From Methyloglobulus sp. (GTDB taxonomy: Bacteria; Pseudomonadota; Gammaproteobacteria; Methylococcales; Methylomonadaceae): a DNA stretch of 64,000 bases. A program made the position numbers and the translations under genes. Where the stretch lies: positions 1 to 64,000 of the forward strand of contig JABFQX010000023.1 of assembly GCA_013141505.1 (NCBI GenBank), written 5' to 3'. Position 1 is the stretch's first letter. Each line of letters opens with the position of its first letter. The notes beneath the pieces are model-generated. The model made no database searches. It was not told the origin of the DNA and saw only the letters and a program-made list of their open reading frames with translations. Positions 1-9,100 of the stretch are shown piece by piece.

Positions 1-129
1 GAAACCATCATCAATCTACCGGATGACCAGAAAAACGCCTTGAAACCCATCTATGAAATATTTGAAGGCCACTACAGCTATGATATTTTGCGCTGCATCA
101 GGGCGGCATTGAATTTTCAAACGGCTTAA
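1..129 (+). CDS. C-terminal fragment of an unidentified protein
   Basis: An open frame runs in frame 1 from the window edge to a TAA at 127-129 and gives the last 42 residues of a protein. The fragment ends in a mixed hydrophobic and charged stretch with the motif IYEIFEGHYSYDILRCIR, which looks alpha-helical. I do not recognise the family from this tail, and the start lies outside the window. A downstream gap with repeat DNA follows, so it is probably the end of a transcription unit. It could be an accidental open frame, but 43 codons without a stop and an even codon pattern favour a real gene end. Confidence 0.45.
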   Translation, partial: ETIINLPDDQKNALKPIYEIFEGHYSYDILRCIRAALNFQTA

Positions 130-130
130 T

Positions 131-179
131 ACTATCTAGCCGGACGCGGGGTTAACATACCTGTCTCTTAATCACAACT
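131..179 (+). repeat. Possible remnant end of an IS50/IS4-like element, copy 1
   Basis: The stretch holds AGCCGGACG, then a G-run, then CTGTCTCTTAATCAC. Nearly the same order of blocks recurs at 49677-49714. From memory, CTGTCTCTTA resembles the terminal sequence of IS50/Tn5-type elements (CTGACTCTTATACAC). No transposase is attached. This is a sequence resemblance only. Confidence 0.3.
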
Positions 180-219
180 CAGCGAGTTCTGTAATGGTAT
201 ACAAAAACCGGACACTCTT

Positions 220-384
220 TTAGAACCTGTTCAAGATCGTCGTTTATGCCCTTGAGGGTACGAGCTGTCGCCAGTCGTGGGCGGACGGAGCGTAGGAACC
301 GGAGTTTACTCGATGTAAATGAGGATTCTGAACACCGCCCAACCGCAGATGGCGGCGGCGCAGTAGATCTTGAACAGATCCTTA
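220..384. repeat. Small inverted-repeat (MITE-like) element downstream of regA
   Basis: CTGTTCAAGATC near 226-240 is mirrored exactly by GATCTTGAACAG near 367-379, giving 12-bp perfect terminal inverted repeats around about 140 bp of interior DNA. The interior is GC-rich and has no convincing gene; the 65-codon frame at 246-443 crosses one repeat arm and runs into the regA terminus. Size and structure fit a non-autonomous transposon remnant. The mobilising transposase cannot be named from here. Confidence 0.5.
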
Positions 385-419
385 GTTATCGGAAGCAACT
401 CAAACTTATTTTTAAGCAG

Positions 420-968
420 CTATTCTTTGGCAGGTTTTTTTAACAATTTTCTTTGTAACGACCGGCGGTGCATATTGAGTGCCCTGGCGGCTACAGAAAT
501 ATTACCATCATAGTGCAGCATTATTTTCTGCAAATGCTCCCACTCCATACGTTTTGCTGAAAGTGGCTTTTTGCTGATCATGACCGCTGTGTCGCCTTCT
601 TTTTTAGTCAGCGCCTGGACGATTTCATCAGCATTGGCAGGCTTTGTCAGATAGTGTATCGCACCCAGCTTGATGGCTTCGACAGCCGTTGCAATACTGG
701 CAAAACCAGTCAACATAACACAAGCTGTGTTGGTATCTAGGGACATCAATTTTTTGACCAGCTCAAGACCTGAATCCAGACCAATTCGCAAATCAATCAC
801 CGCATACTCAGGCACATGCTTTTCGGCCAATAACAACCCTGTTTCGAGGTCATGGGCGGCAAAAACCTGAAAATCGCGACGCTCCAATGACGCTTTCAAT
901 ACTTTACAGAACGTTTTGTCATCGTCTACCAGCAAAAGTATCGGCAGATCAGATTCTTCAAAAGTCAT
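420..968 (-). CDS. regA: RegA/PrrA-type response regulator
   Basis: Response regulator of a global redox-responsive two-component system (RegA/PrrA/ActR/RoxR family); it binds DNA once phosphorylated by RegB. The receiver domain fills residues 8-120, with the acidic DDD near residue 15, phospho-acceptor Asp59 in YAVIDLRIG and the conserved Lys in LTKPANADE. The C-terminus carries the short Fis-type helix-turn-helix typical of RegA, with the family signature ALNMHRRSLQRKL. I chose the internal ATG at 968 because AGGAGG lies about 7 bp before it; the upstream ATG at 986 has no such site. The 182-aa length fits the family. The start overlaps the end of regB by 11 bp, so the two are translationally coupled. 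In other bacteria RegA controls oxidases, carbon fixation and nitrogen metabolism; targets here are unknown. Confidence 0.9.
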   Translation of the reverse strand: MTFEESDLPILLLVDDDKTFCKVLKASLERRDFQVFAAHDLETGLLLAEKHVPEYAVIDLRIGLDSGLELVKKLMSLDTNTACVMLTGFASIATAVEAIKLGAIHYLTKPANADEIVQALTKKEGDTAVMISKKPLSAKRMEWEHLQKIMLHYDGNISVAARALNMHRRSLQRKLLKKPAKE

Positions 969-2340
969 TGTCACCCTCCTCGACATCCACTAACAATGGC
1001 AAGTTAATGTCAACACAGGCACCACCCGTTTCCATATTGCTGAGCTCAATTTTACCGCCCAGGCGATTGATTGTTGAATAAGTCAGAAACAGCCCGACAC
1101 CCAAGCCTTTATTTTTGCTGGCTACAGGTTGTTTACCTGAGAATTCAAATATCTCAGCGGGAAAGCCGAGGCCAAAATCCCTGATTTTCAGAATTAATTC
1201 ATTTCGGGATGAGCGCACATGAAATTCAATTCCTTGCTCGGGGTCGGTAAACTCAACCGCATTATTCAGAATATTAATCAGGGCGTGTGTCAGGGTGCGT
1301 TCGGCGATAATTTTTGCGCCAACATCAATCTCAGGGTCGATAAAATACTGCAATTTTGCCGCCGACTTGTGCGCCCGCCATTGAAAGAGCACCTCATCAA
1401 GGTAATTTATCAATGGCATGACGTTACCCGATTCAGCACGCATCTCTCCCGCAGACGCTGACATAAGCGACAATGCCTCTTTGCAACGATTGACCTCATT
1501 TTGCAGAATATGCATCTTGTCATTGATATCTGGATACTCACTGACGGGAAAATCTTCAAGCAAATCATGCACAACAATCGCAATAGTACCCAGTGGCGTA
1601 CCCATATCGTGGGCAGCGCTGGCTGCAAGTGTGCCTAACGCAACTACGCGCTCGTCCCGTAGGGCATTTTCGCGTGCAACGGCCAGGCTACGCTCTTGAT
1701 TTTTAAGTGTTCTCGCTAATTCTGCCACAAAAAACGCCACTAATCCGGCGCTAAACAAAAAACCAAACCACATACCAAACATGTGGAGGTTGTAATAATG
1801 GTTATCACTTATCGCATGGGCTTTCTGCGACATTTTAGAACTCGCCATATCAGGGCTGGGGTTCAACAAACCGGGATCAGGCATATGGGGTTCAATCGAA
1901 GGTAACGGTATATTGAAGGCGATCAACAGCGAATACATCGAAGTCGTTAAAATGACCATATACCAAGCATACGACTGGGGTAACATAATCGCCGTAATAA
2001 TCAGGGGCAGCAAAAACACCCAGGTTATCGGGTTGGATGCCCCCCCCGTCAGGTAAAGCAGTGCCGCAATCGAAAATACATCAATGGAAATTTGGGAAAA
2101 AATTTCCAATTCTGTCACCTGATCATCGGTTTGCAAGCGCATTGAGGTGTAAACATTAAAGGCAATAATCGCCACGATAATCAGCCATAACTGCTGTTCA
2201 GGTATGCGAATATTAAGGCCGTAAACAAACATGATGACTAAAAAGCACTCACCCAGAATCATCATATTCCTGAGAATAAAAAGCCATTTAAGGTTCTGAC
2301 GAATGGAAATTTCTGACTTAGGTAATATTTGCGAAAGCAT
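958..2340 (-). CDS. regB: RegB/PrrB-type redox sensor histidine kinase
   Basis: Membrane histidine kinase that senses quinone-pool or redox state and phosphorylates RegA. The first ~210 residues hold about six hydrophobic helices, including the quinone-interaction signature GGASNP (residues 99-104, family GGxxNP). The H-box AAHDMGTPLGTI contains phospho-acceptor His244 and matches the RegB-specific form (AHELGTPL). Cys286 in NRCKEAL sits where the redox-active cysteine of RegB is found. The C-terminal ATPase domain has the N-box (ALINILNNAVEF) and G-boxes (DFGLGFP, GLGVGLFL). At 460 aa it has family length. It is first gene of a two-gene operon with regA. A GCGAC...GTCGC palindrome lies about 280 bp upstream of its start, which could reflect control by RegA. 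Confidence 0.93.
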   Translation of the reverse strand: MLSQILPKSEISIRQNLKWLFILRNMMILGECFLVIMFVYGLNIRIPEQQLWLIIVAIIAFNVYTSMRLQTDDQVTELEIFSQISIDVFSIAALLYLTGGASNPITWVFLLPLIITAIMLPQSYAWYMVILTTSMYSLLIAFNIPLPSIEPHMPDPGLLNPSPDMASSKMSQKAHAISDNHYYNLHMFGMWFGFLFSAGLVAFFVAELARTLKNQERSLAVARENALRDERVVALGTLAASAAHDMGTPLGTIAIVVHDLLEDFPVSEYPDINDKMHILQNEVNRCKEALSLMSASAGEMRAESGNVMPLINYLDEVLFQWRAHKSAAKLQYFIDPEIDVGAKIIAERTLTHALINILNNAVEFTDPEQGIEFHVRSSRNELILKIRDFGLGFPAEIFEFSGKQPVASKNKGLGVGLFLTYSTINRLGGKIELSNMETGGACVDINLPLLVDVEEGDNDF

Positions 2341-2621
2341 GTAATGTGCAGATTAGTTATATTATTTAGGTATGCAAGCTATGGCCGGACATGATGAATT
2401 ATGTCCTAAAAGATTTAAATCGTATTACTTTCGTTATTGTATTTTCGTACGAATACTATCTGGATTTTCGTTGTAATTAAACAGTCAGTACCATGAAAAA
2501 GGCCGAAAAAAATCTCATCGCACTTCACTTATCGGACTTAAAATTAAAAAATATTATTTTATTTTTATTTAAATTCAATGTGTTACAAATTATTTTTGAC
2601 TCAAAAAAACACTCAAGGGGG

Positions 2622-2638
2622 TGCGACAATTTGTCGCA
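2622..2638. promoter_or_regulatory. Candidate RegA binding palindrome
   Basis: TGCGACAATTTGTCGCA is an 8-bp perfect inverted repeat around one base. It fits the GCGNC-spacer-GNCGC pattern described for RegA/PrrA/RoxR-type regulators. It sits in the intergenic region next to regBA itself, which raises the odds that it is a true site. Binding is inferred, not shown. Confidence 0.5.
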
Positions 2639-2739
2639 TTCCCTATTACAATTTTCGTTGTTAATATATATCTAACTTTTGAGGGGTTGTATTTTGAACC
2701 TTGATAGCTGAAAGTTGCGTTATATCCTTCCTAAACTTT

Positions 2740-2769
2740 AAGGCGGTTTTTTAAAACCGCCTTTTTTTT
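2740..2769 (+). terminator. Rho-independent terminator, plus strand
   Basis: AAGGCGGTTTT and AAAACCGCCTT form an 11-bp perfect stem with a 2-base loop, followed by a run of eight T. The U-tract is on the plus strand only, so it ends a plus-strand transcript although both flanking genes (regB and msrA) are on the minus strand. Confidence 0.8.
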
Positions 2770-2785
2770 GCCCGTTGATCCTGGA

Positions 2786-3418
2786 TCACTTAAAAGCGAC
2801 GCCCAACCCACCTAACCCACAATAGCCTTCAGGATTTTTAGCTAAAAATTGTTGATGGTAATCCTCCGCATAATAAAATGGCTTTACTGGGACTATCTCG
2901 GTACTTATCTGACCCTGCCCGTACTGGCTCAGACGGTGTTGATAATGCTCTCTGGATTTGATCGCTTCATCCCACTGAACCTGACTATAGGTATAGATTC
3001 CTGAGCGGTATTGGGTGCCCGTATCGTTACCCTGTCTCATACCTTGCGTAGGGTTATGTGATTGCCAAAATAATGCCAGCAATTCTTGATATGCGGTTAG
3101 GCTGGGGTCATAAACCACCAGCACGACTTCGTTATGTCCGGTTAAGCCTGTACAAACTTCTTCGTAAGTCGGATTGGGCGTAAAACCAGCACTGTAGCCA
3201 ACCGCCGTGCTAAACACATTTTGCACTTGCCAAAATTTCCGTTCCGCACCCCAAAAACAGCCCAAACCAAACATTGCGAGCTGCACATTATCGGGAAGCG
3301 GTGGTGCGATGGGGTTGCCGGTCACAAAATGCCGGTTGGTGATAGACATGGATGCACACCGTCCCGGTAAAGCGTCTTCCGGGTTGGGAAGAACTAATTT
3401 TTTGCTTGAAGAAAACAT
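2786..3418 (-). CDS. msrA: Peptide methionine-S-sulfoxide reductase MsrA
   Basis: Reduces the S-epimer of methionine sulfoxide in proteins and in the free amino acid, using thioredoxin; it protects against oxidants. The catalytic Cys54 lies in GCFWGAER, followed by the family blocks [22 protein letters not shown] and [15 protein letters not shown] resolving Cys is present in GYCGLGG near the end; the additional terminal Cys of the E. coli enzyme seems to be missing. I chose the ATG at 3418 because [20 protein letters not shown] aligns with the E. coli N-terminus; the longer frame reaches 3523 and would overlap hslO. At 210 aa it matches the long enterobacterial form. It is divergent from hslO, another oxidative-stress gene, with about 100 bp between the starts. 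Confidence 0.95.
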   Translation of the reverse strand: MFSSSKKLVLPNPEDALPGRCASMSITNRHFVTGNPIAPPLPDNVQLAMFGLGCFWGAERKFWQVQNVFSTAVGYSAGFTPNPTYEEVCTGLTGHNEVVLVVYDPSLTAYQELLALFWQSHNPTQGMRQGNDTGTQYRSGIYTYSQVQWDEAIKSREHYQHRLSQYGQGQISTEIVPVKPFYYAEDYHQQFLAKNPEGYCGLGGLGVAFK

Positions 3419-3516
3419 AGTTGCGACAGTATCTAGTGAAAAAGAAAACGGCTTGAAATGAAGCCTACTATAATTCTGGCTTATAATAAAATGCAATAAA
3501 CCCTTGCAGGATTCGC

Positions 3517-4389
3517 ATGACACAACACGATATACTACGCCGTTTTATATTTGAAGACATTGGAATCCGTGGGCTTTGGGTCAATTTGGCAACCAGTTGG
3601 CGAACCGCAAAACAGCATCAGCACTGCCCAGATAATGTCCAAGACCAGTTAGGGCAAGCCTTAACCGCTGTTGTGCTATTATCTGCGACAATTAAATTCA
3701 ATGGCTCAATCATACTCCAGGCACAGGGCGATGGACCGCTAAAAACACTGGTCGCTCAAGCCACGCATGACCAAAAAATCAGGGGCTTGATTAGAAGTGG
3801 AGATGTTGCAAATACCCGCTCATTGCAGGAAATGTTCGGCGAAGGTCGCCTGGTAATTACTATATATGCAGACAACGCGCCGCCATACCAAGGCATCGTG
3901 GCTTTACAAGGCGCCAATCTGGCGGCGGCACTTGAAACTTATTTTGCCCAATCCGAACAACTCAACACCCGTTTGTGGTTATTTGCCGATGCTGATCGGG
4001 CGACAGGCTTGCTCCTGCAAGAAATGCCTTCCCAGCTCAATGATAAAGAGGATTGGGAACGACTGGAAATGTTGGCAAGCACATTAACCGAGCAGGAGTT
4101 ATTAACATTGGATTGCGAAACAATTTTGTATCGCTTATTCAATGGCGAAAACCTTCGCTTGTTTGATGCTGAACCCGTCGTATTCGACTGCTCCTGCTCA
4201 CGCACAAAAATTGAATCCGCCTTGCGCCAGTTAGGCCGCGAAGAACTACAGGGAATTTTGGAAGAACGTAGCCATATTGAGGTCACTTGCGAGTTTTGTA
4301 ACCAACTTTACCGTTTTGACCAAGTTGATGTCGAACAACTTTTACTTAATGACACAAACATACTTATAGATTCACCAACTAAACACTAA
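3517..4389 (+). CDS. hslO: Redox-regulated holdase chaperone Hsp33
   Basis: Cytoplasmic chaperone that is inactive when reduced and zinc-bound, and becomes a holdase when its cysteines are oxidised. The C-terminal zinc-switch is complete: CxC at residues 225/227 (DCSCSR) and CxxC at 258/261 (CEFC). The N-terminal domain carries the usual hydrophobic core ([21 protein letters not shown]). At 290 aa it is of normal length. The ATG at 3517 is preceded by GCAGGA. It is divergently placed against msrA, so both flanks of this intergenic region respond to oxidation damage. A lipoprotein gene follows after 59 bp. Confidence 0.95.
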   Translation: MTQHDILRRFIFEDIGIRGLWVNLATSWRTAKQHQHCPDNVQDQLGQALTAVVLLSATIKFNGSIILQAQGDGPLKTLVAQATHDQKIRGLIRSGDVANTRSLQEMFGEGRLVITIYADNAPPYQGIVALQGANLAAALETYFAQSEQLNTRLWLFADADRATGLLLQEMPSQLNDKEDWERLEMLASTLTEQELLTLDCETILYRLFNGENLRLFDAEPVVFDCSCSRTKIESALRQLGREELQGILEERSHIEVTCEFCNQLYRFDQVDVEQLLLNDTNILIDSPTKH

Positions 4390-4448
4390 ACCCTGTTTGT
4401 TATTCCTTCATCGAGCATCTCACATCTTACGACTTATCAAATCAGCCT

Positions 4449-5207
4449 ATGAACATTAAAACTATTCGGATTATTTGTCTTGCTGTGTTGCTGGCAACTT
4501 TGACAGGATGCGCTTACTGGTGGCGCGCCTATAAAACCTATCAGCAAATGGATGAATTTGACCGCTATTTTTCTGTGACCGTAACGGACGACTTTACCTT
4601 GAACTTCAAGGAGCCCATTATGTTAAGCGAAGATTTTATCTCGCTGGCAAGACTAAGGCCCAGCGAGGAAAAATCAGTGCCTGACGGCAAGCATTGGCGG
4701 TACTGGTTTCGAAAAGTTGATGGCTATAAAAAAGTGGTCATGCCAGAAGTCAAATTTTATTCCGATATGCGTTTCAACAAAGAAGACGAATTGACCGCCT
4801 GGTCATTTTCATCCCTATTTTTAGAAATAGCCCCACCCAAATTTTTGGAAGCTTCTTTACGTTCTGTCGGCGGGGGGGAAATCAACAAAGATAAAATGCA
4901 ACTGCGTGGCAATACCGATTCCATCGAAAAAATTGCCGATGCCCTTCCTAAAAAACCAACTGTCATTGCCAAGCTTGGGCAACCTTTCGAAATAATAAAA
5001 GAAAAAACCCAAGAAATTTATGTCTACCGATTTTTGCTGGACACCAAAACCATTGATGAAGGCTACGAGGATCATGCCCTAAATGACGTAAAGCTGACTT
5101 TCGATAATAAAACCCAGGAACTTACCCGCATGGCAGGCCGTTTTGCTGGCTTGAAGATTTCCATCAACTATAAAAAATTTCAGGGCAAAGCGGCTAAAGA
5201 CTCTTAA
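4449..5207 (+). CDS. Predicted outer-membrane lipoprotein of unknown function
   Basis: A 252-aa protein with a type II signal peptide: a basic start, a hydrophobic run and a lipobox LTGC with the lipidated Cys at residue 21, followed by Ala-Tyr-Trp-Trp, so retention in the outer membrane is likely. The mature part is rich in charged and aromatic residues and contains alternating beta-type stretches (TVTVTDDFTLNF, VYRFLLDTK), which suggests a beta-rich periplasmic fold. I recognise no family. It follows hslO in the same direction and could be cotranscribed. Confidence 0.75.
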   Translation: MNIKTIRIICLAVLLATLTGCAYWWRAYKTYQQMDEFDRYFSVTVTDDFTLNFKEPIMLSEDFISLARLRPSEEKSVPDGKHWRYWFRKVDGYKKVVMPEVKFYSDMRFNKEDELTAWSFSSLFLEIAPPKFLEASLRSVGGGEINKDKMQLRGNTDSIEKIADALPKKPTVIAKLGQPFEIIKEKTQEIYVYRFLLDTKTIDEGYEDHALNDVKLTFDNKTQELTRMAGRFAGLKISINYKKFQGKAAKDS

Positions 5208-6111
5208 CGGATAAAAATTGCCATGATAATCTCGGCGCAATATTGACGAGAAACCCATTTTGGCAGCTAGCAGCAATAGGCTATAAAAATCAGCCCACGC
5301 AACATCTTTTAATCTTAAGCAACCGAACCCAAAACCCAGCATTTTAAAACATGGCTAAATCACACCCTTCCAACCAAGGCCTCGATGCAAGATGTTGTGC
5401 AATATTTTTAAAAAATTAGCAAGGTAATATTTCACATTTTCAGCGTGTACTATTACCTTGTTTGCTACAAGTCATCAATATAGACTTTCTTTGGGCTGAA
5501 CTGATTTACGGTGCGGTTGAAACAGCATTTCGCACCTAAAACATACAGATTAGTTAAACCAACTTGCACGAATTTCGACATGTGAGTTGAGATAAATTCC
5601 ACCCAATCTGGGGGCGATGTGTAGCCATGTTTTCAAATAAAAATGTTTTTTGCTCTGCAAACGCCCAACAACCGTTAACAGACAGAATTTATTTGAAAAA
5701 AGGAAATACGCTTCGCAAAAGCCCAAAAACAAACCTAACTATCGGCTGGCGCAACAATTCTTACCAATTTTTTACGTTTAAAAAGATATTTTTCATATTT
5801 AACAGATGCTTGAGAAAAAATTTAGAGCGAATTTTCTTAAGATTTGGAGCAATAAATTGACCAAACCATAAATACCTTAAGGAATTATTAAATGAACTTA
5901 GTTTTTATTATTTTTTCTTATATTTAAGGTATATTTAAGGCCACTGTTAACCGAATACTCCTTTTAACAAGGGTTAGCGAAGATTTATTGGGGGCATTTC
6001 ATAGTGAGAATGCTGAAAAGCAGAGCAAGGATGTAAACGGATTTCAGTGCTCGCCAATCGCGCCACTATGTGATGGACACATTAACAATAATCACATAAG
6101 AGGTTAAGATC
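5208..6111. other. Long AT-rich intergenic region with a structured leader candidate
   Basis: About 900 bp separate the lipoprotein gene from the large surface-protein gene. I see no convincing gene; the 77-codon frame at 5627-5860 has poor composition. The last 120 bp hold several complementary short segments (see the leader feature). The rest is AT-rich and probably carries the promoter of the 6.1 kb locus, which I cannot place exactly. Confidence 0.4.
6000..6070 (+). promoter_or_regulatory. Structured 5' leader candidate upstream of the 1825-aa gene
   Basis: CATAGTG (6000-6006) pairs with CACTATG (6064-6070). Inside this stem, CTGAAA (6013-6018) can pair with TTTCAG (6042-6047) and GAGCA (6023-6027) with TGCTC (6048-6052), an interleaved order that would make an H-type pseudoknot. 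An alternative is the hairpin TGCT-GAAA-AGCA (6011-6022) with a GNRA loop. It matches no riboswitch class I can recall. Function is inferred only. Confidence 0.3.
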
Positions 6112-9100
6112 ATGAAAAACATATTCCAACCAAATAGCTTGGGGGTTGGCATCAAACTGACCCTGACGGTGTCTTTGCTGGGTGCGCTGGTTATGCCAGA
6201 AGCGCAGGCAGGAATTACCTTGAATGTCGTTGACCATAATGGCGTAGCGATAACCAGCGGCTTCCGCTGGTTGGTTGAAACCGACAGTACACACACAACA
6301 ACCCCTGGTGTCCGAGATGTCAATGCGTTGGGGGTGAGCTTCCACAAAAGCGACTCTCCCGTATTGGCGGAAGGTCAAGCCGCTTCAGCAACTGCCAGCC
6401 TGACTGGCAACCGACTAACGGCTGGAAAACGAGTCTTTGTTTCCGTATTGCCGTACAAAGATTATTCAATCGGCGGCGGTATGGCAACCCTGAACGCTAG
6501 CGGCAATGCGACGCTGACCGTTACAGTTGACACCCATCCAATACCAACCACTCAGTTCTCTGCTTACGTATTTCACGATAAGTTTCCAATCAACAATGCC
6601 CCTGATGGCGGTAGTGAACAAGGCAGTGCGGCGACTTGCAATGGCCCCGACCACTTTTGTCCGCAAGAATTCACCGTCCAAATTGTTGATGCCGGGGGAG
6701 GCTATGGGGCAGCGGGCCCCGGCCCTTTAAGCACTGATGCTTTCGGTAATCCATTAGGCACCACTTACACTGCTTCGGGTGATGTTGATGTCTTGGGCAA
6801 TGGTATTATTCACCCTGACGAAACAGGCCTGGTTGTTGTCAAAAACCTGGTGCCCGCCAAATACTCGATCAATGTGATACCTCCAGCAGGGCAAGGTTGG
6901 GTGCAAACTTTCACTATTGAAGGCACAAAAGCCAATGATGTCTGGCTTGCGGCAGGCGGGCCAACATATACCAATGAATGGGGGCCGACCTTCTACCATA
7001 ACAACACCGGTTTTGTGAAAGAATTTACCGACACTACCGTATTGACAGGTGGAGCCACTATTTCTGGAACCATAACCAACAGTCACTTGACCGCACCCCC
7101 ATTGTTGGCAAATGTCGTTGGTGCGCCAATTCCTGAATGCAGGATCGGTTTAAACACCGTTGCTGGTGTCGGCGTATACAGTGGACGTTGCGATGCCAAT
7201 AGCCATTTCAATATACCCAATGTCCCAGATGGCAGTTACCAGTTAGTGGCATGGGATGATAATCTGGACTTGATTATTTCTTTCTATAACGTGGACGTGG
7301 TTGGCGGAGCTGCCACTATCAGCCAAGCCGATGCCAACGGCAATATTCCCGCCCCAAACTGGTTTCACTCATCTAATCACTTAGTATTCAATGATACCAA
7401 TGGCAATGGTTTCCGTGATGCTGGTGAAGTCGGCATAAAAAACAAAACCATCAACTTACGTTTCCGCGATGCCCGACTTTACCAAACCTCGCCTACTGAC
7501 ATCAATGGTAAAGCTGATTTCACAGAAGTATTTCCGTTTTTCCACTGGCTAGTCGCAGAGAGTGATTTTTCCCGTGACAAAGCAACCGGTGTCACAATCG
7601 TCACCGATGCCGGGGGCGCAATTCCGGCGGGTTCAACAGGAAATTTCCCTGATTTCGGTGTATTGACCCCGCAAGCTCAAATCTGTATGCCTGCTGATGC
7701 TTTGCTTTCTGGTTGCACCTTGGGCAGCCCCCTAAACAATCCCAGGACAGGCAATAACCTATCCCGTACCGAGCTATCAACTGCCGATACCGGCCCCCTT
7801 ATACTCCAAGCATTCCAAGGCTTTTTGGGACAAACTAATGTTTACCAATGGGGACGCAAACTTTACACGGGTAACGAAAACGGTGGTATCACTGGTATCG
7901 TTTATTACTCCAGCACGCGTGCAGAACACGATCCACGATACGGTGTAGGCGATCCTTGGGAGCCTGGGGTTGCACGCGTCCAGATGGCGCTTTATGCCGA
8001 TGGTGATCGCAATAACTTACCAGCCGCTTTTCCAGGGCCTGAAGATGTCAACTGGAATGGCGATACAGTCGTAAATCCAGCTGACGGTAAAATCGACGAT
8101 CTCAACGGCAATGGGGTGATTGACCGGGCGGATGTTGACAACTACCCATTTGGCTGGGCGGATGGTGGCACGATGGGGCCGGAAGATGTTGACAACCATC
8201 CTGCCAGTGCCGCCTTCAATAAAGGCGATGCCGTGCAAATATCTTCTACGGACAGTTGGGATGACAACAATCCGACTGGCTGCCAGAACGCCACGACTTT
8301 CTTTGTTGACCCTCTCAATGGTGGCGCACCTGTAGCCAAGGACTGCTATGACGGTTTGCGTAATTACAACCAATCTCGCCCCGGTGTTTATGATGGCGCT
8401 TATATGTTTGATGGTTGGCGCACTGAAAACCCAACAGGAATAAGACCTGGCAATTATATCGTTGAAGCATCGCCACCGAAAGGATTCAAAATAGTTAAGG
8501 AAGAAGATTTCAACGTCACCTTGGGCGACGTTTTTAACCCTAACCTGGTGCCACCCGAGTGTATCGGTAATTTGCACACAGTGCCTAACCTGTTGAGTTT
8601 ACAAGCTGATGCAGCCGGTAATTTCGTTGGAACGGACGACACCCCACCCATGTATGCGGGCCAACAACGCCCTCTGTGCGATCTGAAAAAAGTGAACCTG
8701 CAAGCCAAACAAAATGCGGCTGTAGATTTCCATGTATTCACTGATGTACCTCGATCTACTCGGGTTGTCGGCAACACTTTTAACGATGTGTTGGCAACAA
8801 TTGACCCCACTTCGCCCAATGCGGGTGAAAAAGCAAATCCAGCGTGGGTTCCGGTCTCATTCCGTGATCGTACCGGCCACGAAGTGGTACGCATACTGAC
8901 TGATGAATGGGGCGCTTTTAACGCCCAGTTACCTTCCACCTGGACCGCTAACGTACCCCTACCATCGGGTTTTTCGCCAGCCGTTTTTTCCGCCTGTGTT
9001 AATGACTCTGGCATTAAGCCTAACCCGAATTTTCCTGGCGGCAACAACTTGCCATTTATTCAGGACCCTAATTACGATCCTACGCTCGCCACCGTTTGCT

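Larger units (their letters stand above)
2341..2785. other. Intergenic region between regB and msrA holding a palindrome and a terminator
   Basis: This 445-bp AT-rich gap lies upstream of regB and downstream of msrA. It contains a perfect RegA-box-like palindrome (2622-2638) and, about 100 bp further on, a strong plus-strand terminator (2740-2769). No plus-strand gene explains that terminator; the 60-codon frame at 2493-2675 has poor composition and no ribosome site. The arrangement would suit a short untranslated RNA. Confidence 0.45.

Noticed and set aside
246-443. 65-codon plus-strand frame
   Set aside because: It lies in the inverted-repeat element and crosses into the regA end; no ribosome site and a basic, unlikely composition.
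2493-2675. 60-codon plus-strand frame between regB and msrA
   Set aside because: Runs through the palindrome, has AT-driven composition and no ribosome site. The terminator downstream is better explained by a short RNA.
5941-6111. c-di-GMP or manganese riboswitch ahead of the surface-protein gene
   Set aside because: The conserved bases of both classes are missing; only local pairings are seen, reported as an unassigned leader.
8017-8577. 186-codon minus-strand frame inside the surface-protein gene
   Set aside because: Antisense shadow of a long, well-formed coding gene; no start signal of its own.
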